Shown here: positions 54,323-62,934 of the stretch, piece after piece
Numbering within the stretch: position 1 is the first letter of the stretch
Layout of the letters: every line of letters begins with the position of its first letter
Source: Rhodobacteraceae bacterium Alg238-R152
GTDB lineage: Bacteria; Pseudomonadota; Alphaproteobacteria; Rhodobacterales; Rhodobacteraceae
Reading direction: 5' to 3'
DNA length: 64,000 nucleotides
NCBI GenBank assembly: GCA_900537125.1
Contig: UNRJ01000007.1
Span: 186,001-250,000 of the forward strand
Translations under genes and position numbers: made by a program
The notes under the pieces: model-generated
What the model was told of the DNA's origin: nothing
What the model saw: only the letters and a program-made list of their open reading frames with translations
Databases searched by the model: none

Positions 54323-55588
54323 ATGTCGAACACGTCCGGTGGTGACAGCAAGAACACGCTTTACTGCAGCTTCTGCGGCAAAAGCCAGCACGAGGTGCGC
54401 AAGCTGATTGCGGGCCCAACTGTATTTATCTGTGATGAATGCGTTGAGTTGTGCATGGACATCATCCGCGAAGAGACCAAGGCCAGCGGGCTGAAGTCTT
54501 CTGAAGGCGTGCCAACCCCACGTGAGATTTGTGACGTGCTGGACGACTATGTGATTGGCCAGGCCACGGCGAAACGCGTGTTGTCTGTGGCGGTGCACAA
54601 TCACTACAAACGCCTGAACCACGCGGCCAAAACCGGCGATATTGAGCTGGCAAAATCCAACATCCTACTGATTGGTCCAACCGGCTGCGGTAAGACCCTG
54701 CTGGCGCAGACATTGGCGCGGATTTTGGATGTGCCGTTCACCATGGCGGATGCAACCACACTGACCGAGGCCGGTTATGTGGGTGAGGATGTGGAGAACA
54801 TCATCCTCAAGCTGTTGCAGGCGTCTGAATACAACGTGGAGCGCGCGCAGCGCGGCATCGTCTATATCGACGAAGTGGATAAGATCACCCGCAAGTCCGA
54901 GAACCCGTCGATCACACGCGACGTGTCTGGCGAAGGGGTGCAGCAGGCGCTGCTGAAACTGATGGAAGGCACTGTGGCCTCCGTGCCGCCGCAGGGTGGC
55001 CGGAAACATCCGCAGCAGGAATTCCTGCAGGTCGACACCACCAACATCCTGTTTGTCTGTGGCGGCGCGTTTGCCGGTCTGGACAAGATCATTGCCGCAC
55101 GTGGCAAAGGCTCTGCGATGGGCTTTGGCGCCGATGTGCGTGACAATGATGAACGTGGCGTCGGTGAGATATTCCAGGACCTGGAGCCGGAAGATCTGTT
55201 GAAATTTGGTCTGATCCCGGAATTTGTTGGCCGGCTGCCGGTTCTGGCAACGCTGGAAGATCTGGACGCGGATGCGTTGGTGATCATCCTGACACAGCCG
55301 AAAAACGCGCTGGTGAAACAGTATCAGCGTTTGTTTGAGCTGGAAGACACCACGCTGACGTTTACCGATGATGCGCTGAAGGCGATTGCCAACCGTGCGA
55401 TCGAACGCAAGACAGGTGCGCGGGGCTTGCGCTCCATTCTGGAAGAGATTCTGCTCAACACCATGTTTGAGCTGCCCGGTCAGGACAGCGTGACCGAAGT
55501 GGTTGTGAACGAGGAAGCAGCCACCGGTGCTGCGGCGCCGTTGATGATCCACGGTGAGGCCGAGAAAGAGCCTGCTGAGGCAGGCTGA
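54323..55588 (+). CDS. clpX: ATP-dependent Clp protease ATPase subunit ClpX
   Basis: 421 residues. The N-terminal zinc-binding domain has four Cys (YCSFCGKS and [10 protein letters not shown]). The AAA+ domain has Walker [14 protein letters not shown], Walker [12 protein letters not shown] and the pore loop YVGEDVEN. The IGF-type ClpP-docking loop and sensor 2 ([12 protein letters not shown]) are present. It unfolds substrates and feeds ClpP. A strong terminator follows. Confidence 0.98.
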   Translation: MSNTSGGDSKNTLYCSFCGKSQHEVRKLIAGPTVFICDECVELCMDIIREETKASGLKSSEGVPTPREICDVLDDYVIGQATAKRVLSVAVHNHYKRLNHAAKTGDIELAKSNILLIGPTGCGKTLLAQTLARILDVPFTMADATTLTEAGYVGEDVENIILKLLQASEYNVERAQRGIVYIDEVDKITRKSENPSITRDVSGEGVQQALLKLMEGTVASVPPQGGRKHPQQEFLQVDTTNILFVCGGAFAGLDKIIAARGKGSAMGFGADVRDNDERGVGEIFQDLEPEDLLKFGLIPEFVGRLPVLATLEDLDADALVIILTQPKNALVKQYQRLFELEDTTLTFTDDALKAIANRAIERKTGARGLRSILEEILLNTMFELPGQDSVTEVVVNEEAATGAAAPLMIHGEAEKEPAEAG

Positions 55589-55616
55589 GACCTGGCGGCA
55601 GGCTGAGAGAGATTAG

Positions 55617-55646
55617 AAAGGCGTCCCGGTGGGGCGCCTTTTTTTT
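55617..55646 (+). terminator. Intrinsic terminator of clpX
   Basis: AAAGGCG and CGCCTTT arms with inner C/G pairing, followed by a run of eight T residues, 29 bp after the clpX stop. Confidence 0.93.
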
Positions 55647-55806
55647 GGGGGGGGCATGCATGGCGGCATGGAGTCGTTTTGCCATTTTACTGAGATAGCC
55701 CTTGTCGGTTGGACCAATCGCGTTTTGGTAACATAGCCATTGGCTAACGCTGAGGTGGGTTGTAATCCTTGAGTGTGAATAAATAAACGAATGGTGTTTC
55801 AAAACG

Positions 55807-56082
55807 ATGTTCTTAGGCTTTATGAGTGTCTTTGACCGGTGTGTCGTGATGGTTGATCGGCGTGTTTTTGGCGCGAAAGACCTGAGCAAGTCTCAAGTAG
55901 ATCTTCGCACACTGATCTGTTGCTTCGTGTGTGTGATCGGTTTTTTAGCAGGACTCGCGCTGGTCTCGTTTTTGCGATCAGAAATTGTCGATTTTGTAGT
56001 TTGGTTGTTGATGAGTGTGCCTTTGGTGTGTGTCTTTGTTGCACGACATAGGCGACAAACCGGAAAAAGCAGACGTCTTTAA
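55807..56082 (+). CDS. Possible small two-helix membrane protein
   Basis: 91 residues with two hydrophobic segments (CCFVCVIGFLAGLALVSFL, VVWLLMSVPLVCVFVA) and a basic C-terminus. No clear ribosome-binding site precedes the ATG and no family is recognised. The membrane pattern is the only support that it is a real gene. Confidence 0.4.
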   Translation: MFLGFMSVFDRCVVMVDRRVFGAKDLSKSQVDLRTLICCFVCVIGFLAGLALVSFLRSEIVDFVVWLLMSVPLVCVFVARHRRQTGKSRRL

Positions 56083-56191
56083 GTAGCGCTGAGCATATGA
56101 TTCCCACTCAGCGGTATTCCTAAATTAGTTGAATTCGAACCGCGCACGAACCGAGGGGCTAGGACGCGAAGCGCCCGCGTTTTGTCGGAGG

Positions 56192-56286
56192 CAAACCTTT
56201 GGTTTGATGGGGGCGGTTCACCTCTCGGGAGCTTGTTGCGCAAGCCCCTGACGGCCAGTGGGGCGCTGCCAAATCTTTGATTTGGC
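56192..56286. repeat. Cluster of three perfect or near-perfect hairpins
   Basis: Three stem-loops within 95 bp: CAAACC-TTT-GGTTTG (56192-56206), GCTTG-TTGCG-CAAGC (56231-56245) and GCCAAATC-TTT-GATTTGGC (56268-56286). The first and third share the TTT loop and a related core. No gene overlaps them. The pattern looks like an intergenic repeat element (REP- or ERIC-like) or a structured RNA. Confidence 0.5.
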
Positions 56287-56380
56287 TTAGGGGGAGGGCT
56301 TCTCAGTGAAGGATTAGCTCGATGTTGCTGCAAGTAATTGAGACACGCGCGGCCTTGAAGCGCATTATGTTTCGACTAGC

Positions 56381-56713
56381 TTATTCTGCGGGCAACACTG
56401 CTTTCTGAACTGCATCGTCCCACCCGAGATAATACGCGCCGTCATGTTGGATCACAGGACGTGCCATCAGCTTTGGTTTGGACGCGAGTTGGTCTTCGGC
56501 TTCGGAGTGTTTCAACCAGTCGCTCAATCCCCGCCAGTCGTTTGTGGTTCGATCGACCAGTCGATCCCCAAATTCTGCGATCAACACCGCAAGCTCTGCT
56601 TCGCTGAGCGGGTCGGCGCGGATGTCTCTGAAGTCGCATTCGACCCCTGCATCCTCAAGCGCTTTGAGGGCTTTTTTGCAGGTTGAGCACGTGCTTAGTC
56701 CATAGACCAACAT
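56381..56713 (-). CDS. ArsC/Spx-family thioredoxin-fold protein
   Basis: 110 residues from the ATG at 56713, behind AAGGAG. The N-terminal redox motif is CSTC in YGLSTCSTCKKAL. The rest (FRDIRADPLSEAEL, RTTNDWRGLSD, KPKLMARPVIQHDG) follows the ArsC/Spx/YffB pattern. True ArsC arsenate reductases use one catalytic Cys with three Arg; here the motif and Arg set resemble YffB/Spx more, so an arsenate role is not implied. Confidence 0.87.
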   Translation of the reverse strand: MLVYGLSTCSTCKKALKALEDAGVECDFRDIRADPLSEAELAVLIAEFGDRLVDRTTNDWRGLSDWLKHSEAEDQLASKPKLMARPVIQHDGAYYLGWDDAVQKAVLPAE

Positions 56714-56926
56714 GGCGGAGTCTCCTTTGGTTCCAGCTTGGCAATCTCCTATATAAAATCCAACCACACAAGGGATCCACTTCTGGAAAGCGCCCAAAAG
56801 CCGGTCTTCTCTGCATTACTTGAGCGGTCGCGACGCCTTGCACATTCCAGTGACTGCGCATTGCCGCATTGACACTCCGCTGCCCCCAGAGGATGTCTTA
56901 GCCAACCCAGTTTTAGGAGCCTCCCC

Positions 56927-57310
56927 ATGTCTGTACGCCACATCTCCACCGGATCTCCGTTTGAAGAAAAAATCGGGTATTCCCGCGCGGTTGTGGCGGA
57001 TGGGTGGGTCTTTGTTGCCGGAACCACGGGGTATGATTACACAACCATGACCATGCCTGAGGATGTCGCGGATCAGTGTCGCAACACGCTCGATACCATT
57101 GGCAAGGCGTTGGAAGAGGCGGGCAGCTCGCTAGATGACGTTGTGCGGGTGAACTACATTTTGCCCAACGGCGATGACTTTGAGAAATGCTGGCCGGTGA
57201 CCAGCGAGGTGTTTGCCAAGGCGAAACCTGCGGCAACCATGATCATTGCCAATCTGATGGAAGAGGCGATGAAGATCGAGATCGAAGTGACCGCACGGGT
57301 CTCCAAATAA
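56927..57310 (+). CDS. RidA-family reactive imine deaminase
   Basis: 127 residues, standard length. Family landmarks are GYSRAVVADGWVFVAGTTGYD near the start, DDVVRVNYILPNGDDFEKCW and AKAKPAATMIIANLM. RidA proteins hydrolyse 2-iminoacids released by PLP enzymes. The catalytic Arg of archetypal RidA (in PxRxxxGV) is not seen; the corresponding segment reads KPAATM, so it belongs to an Rid subgroup of less certain activity. It starts 10 bp before the EamA gene. Confidence 0.85.
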   Translation: MSVRHISTGSPFEEKIGYSRAVVADGWVFVAGTTGYDYTTMTMPEDVADQCRNTLDTIGKALEEAGSSLDDVVRVNYILPNGDDFEKCWPVTSEVFAKAKPAATMIIANLMEEAMKIEIEVTARVSK

Positions 57311-57320
57311 GGCTTTCCAG

Positions 57321-58217
57321 ATGACATCGCATATTGCTACCGACCGCGCGGCCAACCGGCTGGGCGCCTTGTTTATGGTTGTCGCCATGGCAGGGTTTGC
57401 CGTGGAAGACGCGTTCCTGAAGGCGGCCGCGCAAAGCTTGCCAATTGCGCAGGTGATGGTGCTGTTTGGGGCGGGCGGCGCGATGGTGTTTGCGCTGTGG
57501 CTGCGGGCAAAATCGCAACCTTTGGCGCCCAAAGAGGTGGTGTCGCGCCCGATGCAGGTTCGGGTGGTGTTTGAGATTGTTGGACGGTTGTTTTTCACGC
57601 TGTCACTGGCGTTGACGCCGCTCAGCTCGACCACGGTGATCTTGCAGGCCACGCCTTTGGTGGTGGTGGCTTTTGCGGCGCTGGTGCTGGGCGAGCAGGT
57701 GGGCTGGCGGCGCTGGTTGGCGATTGTGATTGGTCTGATCGGCGTGGTGCTGATTGTGCGGCCAGGTGGGGAAAGCTTTAGCTGGCTGTCGCTGTTGGCG
57801 GTGGCTGGAATGTTGGGCTTTGCAGGGCGGGATCTGGCCAGCCGTGCCGCACCCGCGAGCTTGAGCACTGCCGTGTTGGGCCTGTATGGGTTTCTGGCGA
57901 TTGTGGTGGCTGGGGCTGCCTATGGCGTGCTCTGGGAGCAGGTGCCGTTTCACACGCCGCCACCGATGGCGTTGCTGTCCGTGGTTGGGGCTGTGGCCTG
58001 TGGGGTGTTTGCCTATAGCGCGTTGATGCGGGCGATGCGGACAGGGGAGGTGTCGGCGGTGACGCCGTTCCGCTACTCGCGCCTGCTGTTTGGTGTGGCG
58101 CTTGGCGTGGGGGTGTTTGGCGAGCGGCTGGACAGTTGGATGTTGATGGGCAGTGCGTTGATTGTGCTCTCTGGGCTGGTGATCATGGTGCGTGGGCGGG
58201 CTGCCGCCAAAGGGTGA
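57321..58217 (+). CDS. DMT-superfamily transporter (EamA)
   Basis: 298 residues with ten hydrophobic segments in two EamA repeats (GALFMVVAMAGFAVEDAFL at the start of the first, LLAVAGMLGFAGRDLASRAA at the start of the second). The ends are KSQPLAPKE and a basic tail. The family exports amino acids, nucleosides or other metabolites; the cargo here is unknown. It is coupled to ridA by a 10-bp gap. Confidence 0.9.
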   Translation: MTSHIATDRAANRLGALFMVVAMAGFAVEDAFLKAAAQSLPIAQVMVLFGAGGAMVFALWLRAKSQPLAPKEVVSRPMQVRVVFEIVGRLFFTLSLALTPLSSTTVILQATPLVVVAFAALVLGEQVGWRRWLAIVIGLIGVVLIVRPGGESFSWLSLLAVAGMLGFAGRDLASRAAPASLSTAVLGLYGFLAIVVAGAAYGVLWEQVPFHTPPPMALLSVVGAVACGVFAYSALMRAMRTGEVSAVTPFRYSRLLFGVALGVGVFGERLDSWMLMGSALIVLSGLVIMVRGRAAAKG

Positions 58218-58302
58218 TAGCATTCAAGCGAAGTGCGCCGTTCCGCCACTGGACCTTTGTGGCCAAATAGTCCATATGGGGGAAGAATTTGCGGAGACTC
58301 CC

Positions 58303-58692
58303 ATGGGCATTTTGAGCACAATCAACAATGTTTTGACCTGGTGGAACGGCGGCACGCTGAACACCAAGCTGTTTACGGCGCGCAAAGGCGTGAAAATGGG
58401 CGAAGACGAACAAGGCAACGTCTATTATCGCACCGCCAATGATTCCAAACGCTGGGTGATGTTCAACGGTGAAGTGGAAGCCAGCCGGATCAGTGCCGAC
58501 TGGCATGGCTGGTTGCACCGGACGTTTGACGAAGTGCCATCGCAGAAGCCGTTGAAACACCAAGAGTGGGAAATCCCACATCAGGAAAACGTAACCGGCA
58601 CCGCGCTGGCCTATGCGCCTGCGGGCACAATCCGCGCGATGGGCAAGGCCCCGGTGGACCGGTCCGACTATGAGGCGTGGAGCCCCGAGTAA
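58303..58692 (+). CDS. Complex I accessory subunit (NDUFA12/B17.2 family)
   Basis: 129 residues from the ATG at 58303, behind GCGGAG. The domain is recognised by WWNGGTLNTKLFTARKGVKMGEDEQGNVYY and WHGWLHRTFDEVPSQ. In alphaproteobacteria and mitochondria it is a supernumerary subunit of NADH:ubiquinone oxidoreductase near the hydrophilic arm. The separate location from the nuo operon is usual. Confidence 0.95.
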   Translation: MGILSTINNVLTWWNGGTLNTKLFTARKGVKMGEDEQGNVYYRTANDSKRWVMFNGEVEASRISADWHGWLHRTFDEVPSQKPLKHQEWEIPHQENVTGTALAYAPAGTIRAMGKAPVDRSDYEAWSPE

Positions 58693-58697
58693 CCCTG

Positions 58698-59147
58698 ATG
58701 TCGGCCGTACGTACAGAGACATTTGTTGGCGCTGCTGTGGTGGCTGCGGCCGCAGGCTTTTTGCTCTACAGCGCGCAGTTTGCCAATGTGGGGCAAAGCG
58801 GTGGCGGCTACGGGTTAAACGCGTCGTTCCGCTCGATTGAGGGTGTGAGCGTAGGCACGGATGTGCGGTTGGCCGGCGTGAAAATCGGCAGCGTGACGGA
58901 CATCCAGCTTGATCCACAGACATTCCGTGCGTTGACCACATTTAGCGTGTTGGACGGCATTGAGCTGCCGGACGACAGCGCGGTGGTGATTTCATCTGAA
59001 GGCCTGCTGGGTGGGAATTTTGTCGAGATCCTGCCGGGCGGCTCGCCGTTCAACTTTGCTGCGGGGGATGAGATTGAGGACACGCAGAGCTCTGTGAGCC
59101 TGATTTCATTGCTCCTGAAATTTGTAAGTGGTGGTGATGATGCGTAA
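58698..59147 (+). CDS. mlaD: MlaD/MCE-domain lipid transport protein
   Basis: 149 residues from the ATG at 58698: an N-terminal membrane anchor (FVGAAVVAAAAGFLLYSAQF) then one MCE domain (about 38-125) with GVSVGTDVRLAGVKIGSVTDIQL and SEGLLGGNFVEILPGG. It forms the periplasmic hexameric ring of the Mla retrograde phospholipid pathway. The mlaE and mlaF genes are not beside it here. It follows ndufa12 by 5 bp and overlaps the next gene. Confidence 0.93.
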   Translation: MSAVRTETFVGAAVVAAAAGFLLYSAQFANVGQSGGGYGLNASFRSIEGVSVGTDVRLAGVKIGSVTDIQLDPQTFRALTTFSVLDGIELPDDSAVVISSEGLLGGNFVEILPGGSPFNFAAGDEIEDTQSSVSLISLLLKFVSGGDDA

Positions 59148-59637
59148 CCTTGGTTTGACGGCTTTGCTATTGGGGCTGCCGGTGATGGCGCAGGCGCAGG
59201 ACATCCAGATTGAGATGCTTGAAATTGAGCCGCTCAAGTATGAGACGCTTAAAATCCCGCTGGGGGATGTGAAAAGCGAGAGCGTGGTTGCGGCCACGGT
59301 TGGTAAAGGCGCATTGCTTCGAGGGTTGGATAAGCTGACCGGGCAAGTTGCGGACTTTGAGCTTGATAACGGCTATTCGGTTAACTTTGGCACGCTGCGG
59401 GTGGATATGGCGCAGTGCCGTCATCCCAGCGAGAATCCAAATGGCGACGCTTTTGCCTTTCTCTCGGTTTATGAGGAGCAGGGTGCGGGAACCAATGTGT
59501 TTCAGGGCTGGATGATTGCATCGTCTCCGGCGCTCAGTGCGTTAGACCATGCGCGCTATGACGTCTGGGTGCTGCGCTGTACCGGCTTGGATCAAGCTGA
59601 GGCGGTAAGCACCTCTGAGGGCGACGGTAACGAGTGA
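59140..59637 (+). CDS. DUF2155 secreted protein
   Basis: About 165 residues from the ATG at 59140; the ATG at 59137 is equally possible. A signal peptide ends near VMAQAQ. The mature region has the DUF2155 pattern GKGALLRGLDKLTGQVADFEL and CRHPSENPNGDAFAFLSVY, with FQGWMIASSPALSALDHARYDVWVLRC at the end. It is a periplasmic protein of unknown function conserved in alphaproteobacteria next to aat. Its 3' end overlaps that of aat by 46 bp on opposite strands. Confidence 0.9.
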   Translation: MRNLGLTALLLGLPVMAQAQDIQIEMLEIEPLKYETLKIPLGDVKSESVVAATVGKGALLRGLDKLTGQVADFELDNGYSVNFGTLRVDMAQCRHPSENPNGDAFAFLSVYEEQGAGTNVFQGWMIASSPALSALDHARYDVWVLRCTGLDQAEAVSTSEGDGNE

Positions 59638-60218
59638 GCCGTGATGTCGGCTTCGTGCCGCAGCGCCCAGGTCAGCATCTTTTGATAATCGGCCCGTGGG
59701 ACTTCGATAGCGCCCAATGAGGCGAGGTGGTCGGTGAGGAACTGTGTGTCAAACAAGGTGAAGCCACAGCGACGCAAGTGTTCGATGAGGTAGGCCAGTG
59801 CCATTTTTGAAGCATCGGTTTTGGTGGAGAACATGCTTTCGCCAAAGAAGGCCCCGCCCAGAGTGACGCCATATACACCGCCCACAAGATTGTCGTGGTC
59901 CCAAATCTCAAGGGAATGCGCGTCTCCGCGTTTGTGAAGCGCCATGTAGAGATCGTGGATTTGGTCGTTGATCCAAGTCTCCTCGCGATCCGCGCAGCGG
60001 ATTAGAACCCCCTCAAAATCGGCGTTCAGCGACGCAGTGTAGCCGCCACGTCGGATGCGTTTGGCAAGGCTGCGAGAAATGTGGAAACTGTCGAGGGGGA
60101 AGATGCCGCGGCGGATTGGGTCCACCCAGAAGATGTCCGGGTCGTCGCGGTTTTCAGACATGGGAAAAACCCCCATGCCATAGGCGCGCATCAAGAGGTC
60201 TGGTGTGACCTCACTCAT
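59592..60218 (-). CDS. aat: Leucyl/phenylalanyl-tRNA-protein transferase
   Basis: 208 residues from the ATG at 60218, giving the family start MSEVTPDLLMRAYGMGVFPM. Motifs are FWVDPIRRGIFPLDSFHISRS, ETWINDQIHDLYMALHKRG, GGVYGVTLGGAFFGESMFS and LFDTQFLTDHLASLGA. It adds Leu or Phe to N-terminal Arg or Lys residues, marking proteins for ClpS/ClpAP. It lies 20 bp after accC in the same direction. Confidence 0.95.
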   Translation of the reverse strand: MSEVTPDLLMRAYGMGVFPMSENRDDPDIFWVDPIRRGIFPLDSFHISRSLAKRIRRGGYTASLNADFEGVLIRCADREETWINDQIHDLYMALHKRGDAHSLEIWDHDNLVGGVYGVTLGGAFFGESMFSTKTDASKMALAYLIEHLRRCGFTLFDTQFLTDHLASLGAIEVPRADYQKMLTWALRHEADITAHSLPSPSEVLTASA

Positions 60219-60237
60219 GATGCGCGCCCATAAGGTA

Positions 60238-61590
60238 TCAGCCCTCGGCCATATTGGCGTCGAGCCATTTTTCCAGCCAGTGAATGTTGTACTCACCGGT
60301 GTGGATGTCTTTTTCCTGAAGCAGGGCGTGGAACAGCGGTGTGGTGGTGTCGATGCCATCCACAATCAGCTCACCCAAGGCACGATCCAGACGCGCCAGC
60401 GCTTCGGCGCGGTCGCGGCCATGTACAATGAGCTTGCCAATCAGGCTGTCGTAGTAGGGCGGAATGGAATAGCCCTGATACAGCGCTGAATCCATCCGTA
60501 CCCCAAGACCACCAGGCGCATGATAGGCCGTAATTTTACCCGGGCAGGGGGCAAAGTTTGGCAGGCGCTCGGCGTTGATGCGGACCTCAATTGAGTGGCC
60601 GTTGATCTCCAGATCATCCTGACCAAAGGTCATGGATTCACCAGCCGCCACAAGGATCTGCTCGCGCACCAGATCGACGCCAAAGATGGCTTCGGTCACC
60701 GGGTGTTCCACCTGAAGACGGGTGTTCATTTCGATGAAATAGAACTCGCCGTTTTCATAGAGGAACTCGATGGTGCCGGCGCCGATGTAGTTGATTTTGG
60801 CAACCGCATCCGCACAGACCTTGCCAATTTTGGCGCGTTCTTCGGGGGTGATGGACGGGCCGGGGGCCTCCTCAAACACCTTCTGGTGACGCCGCTGCAA
60901 AGAGCAATCCCGTTCGCCAAGGTGCACCGCTTTGCCTTTGCCGTCGCCAAAGACCTGAATCTCGATGTGGCGCGGTGTGGTGAGGTACTTCTCGATGTAA
61001 ACTTCGTCGTTGCCGAAGTTGGATTTGCCCTCGGCCCGCGCGGTCATAAAGGCGCTTTCCATGTCAGCGGCGGTGGCCGCCACTTTCATGCCGCGCCCGC
61101 CGCCGCCAGCGGTGGCTTTGATGATGACCGGATAGCCCATCTCGTCGCCCAGCTTTTTGGCCGCAGCCAAATCAGGGACACCGCCCTCAGAGCCGGGTAC
61201 GCAGGGCACGCCCAGTTTGATCATCGTATCTTTGGCTGTGATCTTGTCGCCCATGGTGCGGATGTGTTCCGCAGTGGGGCCGATGAAGGTCAGGCCGTGA
61301 TCTTCGATAATCTGTACAAAACTGGCGTTCTCCGACAGGAAACCATAGCCCGGATGGATCGCTTGCGCGCCGGTGACTTCGCAGGCCGCGATGATCGCCG
61401 CCATGTTCAGATAGCTCTCAGTGCCCGGAGCTGGGCCGATGCAGATGGCCTCGTCTGCCATACGCACGTGCATCGCGTCAGCATCAGCGGTGGAATGCAC
61501 CGCAACCGATTTGATGCCCATTTCGCGACACGCACGGATCACGCGCAAAGCGATCTCTCCGCGGTTGGCGATCAGGATTTTGTCAAACAT
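60238..61590 (-). CDS. accC: Biotin carboxylase subunit of acetyl-CoA carboxylase
   Basis: 450 residues, normal length. The ATP-grasp glycine loop is KATAGGGGRGMKVA. The biotin/bicarbonate site region has EMNTRLQVEHPVTE, where the Arg and Glu are catalytic. It carboxylates the biotin of AccB in the first step of fatty-acid synthesis. It follows accB by 9 bp. Confidence 0.97.
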   Translation of the reverse strand: MFDKILIANRGEIALRVIRACREMGIKSVAVHSTADADAMHVRMADEAICIGPAPGTESYLNMAAIIAACEVTGAQAIHPGYGFLSENASFVQIIEDHGLTFIGPTAEHIRTMGDKITAKDTMIKLGVPCVPGSEGGVPDLAAAKKLGDEMGYPVIIKATAGGGGRGMKVAATAADMESAFMTARAEGKSNFGNDEVYIEKYLTTPRHIEIQVFGDGKGKAVHLGERDCSLQRRHQKVFEEAPGPSITPEERAKIGKVCADAVAKINYIGAGTIEFLYENGEFYFIEMNTRLQVEHPVTEAIFGVDLVREQILVAAGESMTFGQDDLEINGHSIEVRINAERLPNFAPCPGKITAYHAPGGLGVRMDSALYQGYSIPPYYDSLIGKLIVHGRDRAEALARLDRALGELIVDGIDTTTPLFHALLQEKDIHTGEYNIHWLEKWLDANMAEG

Positions 61591-61599
61591 TGGACTGCC

Positions 61600-62094
61600 T
61601 TATTCGATGATCGCCAAGGGTGCGCCGTATTCTACAGTGTCGCCATCACCAACCAGAATGCGCTTCACGGTGCCGGATTTTGGTGCCGGGATGTGGTTCA
61701 TGGTTTTCATGGCTTCCACGATCAGCAGCGTGTCGCCTTCGGTCACGGTCTGGCCCACAGCTGCAAAGGCAGCGGCGCCTGGCTCTGGCGAAAGATACAC
61801 GGTGCCAACCATAGGAGAGGTCACGGCGCCCGGGTGGCTGGCTGGATCGTCTTGGGATGTGGCTGCGGCGGCGGCAGGTGCCGCGGCGGGTGCGGCAACC
61901 GGAGCGGCGGCTGGTGCAGCCATGGCGACGGGTGCTGCGGCAACAACTTGTGTCTGACGGCTCACACGCACGTTCAGGCTGTCATCTTCGCCATATTCGC
62001 GCATCACTTCCAGCTCGGTCAGATCATTTTCCCGCAGCAGCTCTGCCAAAGCAGAGATGAAGGCCACATCAGAATCGTGATTTTGTTTGCTCAT
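61600..62094 (-). CDS. accB: Biotin carboxyl carrier protein of acetyl-CoA carboxylase
   Basis: 164 residues. A helical N-terminus is followed by an Ala/Pro-rich linker of about 35 residues and a C-terminal biotinyl domain. The biotinylated Lys lies in [10 protein letters not shown], the standard MKT variant, and the loop [18 protein letters not shown] contains the protruding thumb. It carries biotin between AccC and AccAD. Confidence 0.96.
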   Translation of the reverse strand: MSKQNHDSDVAFISALAELLRENDLTELEVMREYGEDDSLNVRVSRQTQVVAAAPVAMAAPAAAPVAAPAAAPAAAAATSQDDPASHPGAVTSPMVGTVYLSPEPGAAAFAAVGQTVTEGDTLLIVEAMKTMNHIPAPKSGTVKRILVGDGDTVEYGAPLAIIE

Positions 62095-62242
62095 TTTCCG
62101 TTTCTATCCCCTACGCGCTTATGCGCTGTTGAGTCTTATTGGTTTCCCCTGCGGCGCTTATAGAGAAAAAGCTGCCCCTAGGAAAGCTGAACTGGGGTTC
62201 AGATGGGGGGAAATGGACGCGGTTTCCAGCCCTAAATCGGGC

Positions 62243-62785
62243 TTAAAGCGGCATTCCAGAGAGTTTGGCCACCAATTCCGCTAGTTTACGGGCGCCAAAC
62301 TTGCGCAACAGGCGGGCGCGGTATTCTTCGACCGTGCGATAAGACAAGCCAAGATCGAGGCCAATTTCTTTGGACGTCATGCCGCGGCAGGTCAAGATGG
62401 CCACTTCGCGTTCACGTTGTGTCAACTCCACCACGGGGCGATCCTCGGACAGATCGGCAAAGGACCAGACGCTTTTTTGAAACGGATTTTCCGGCGAAGT
62501 GGATTGCCCCCGCACGCGGCACCAAAACAGCGTGCCGTCCATGCGCTGCATCACCCGTTCGTCGCTATAGCGCCCGGTGTTGCCCATGGTGGTGTAGACC
62601 TTTTGGCCCAACTTCTGGAAATCTTCGTCAGAGGCGTAGAAATCGGCAATCGAGCGGTTGGCACAGGCCTCAGCTGGGGTGGCAAACATCTCGCCAAACC
62701 GCAGGTTCACCCGTTGGATGATGCGGTTTTCGAGGATGCAGAGCCCGACAGGGGCGTGATCAAAGGCCAGTGCGTTTAGTTCCAT
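62243..62785 (-). CDS. PAS-LuxR transcriptional regulator
   Basis: 180 residues from the ATG at 62785; a GTG 18 bases upstream is also in frame. The N-terminal PAS domain (about 5-112) includes FDHAPVGLCILENRIIQRVN and MDGTLFWCRVRGQ. The C-terminal LuxR helix-turn-helix includes TQREREVAILTCRGMTSKEIG and SYRTVEEYRARLLRKF. A single-protein sensor of a small ligand or redox cue is likely. It is a solo regulator, with no kinase or target adjacent. Confidence 0.9.
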   Translation of the reverse strand: MELNALAFDHAPVGLCILENRIIQRVNLRFGEMFATPAEACANRSIADFYASDEDFQKLGQKVYTTMGNTGRYSDERVMQRMDGTLFWCRVRGQSTSPENPFQKSVWSFADLSEDRPVVELTQREREVAILTCRGMTSKEIGLDLGLSYRTVEEYRARLLRKFGARKLAELVAKLSGMPL

Positions 62786-62934
62786 GGGGCGCAGTGATGG
62801 CACAGGTGCGGTGGAAGGGGAAGGGGGGGGCGACGCAGGTCATGCGATGGGTGTTGGGAGCAGGCGTGAGCGAAGGTTGACCGATTGCGGTTCCTTGCCG
62901 CTACTATGGGGCTTCATTTGTTAGGAGCTTAGGC

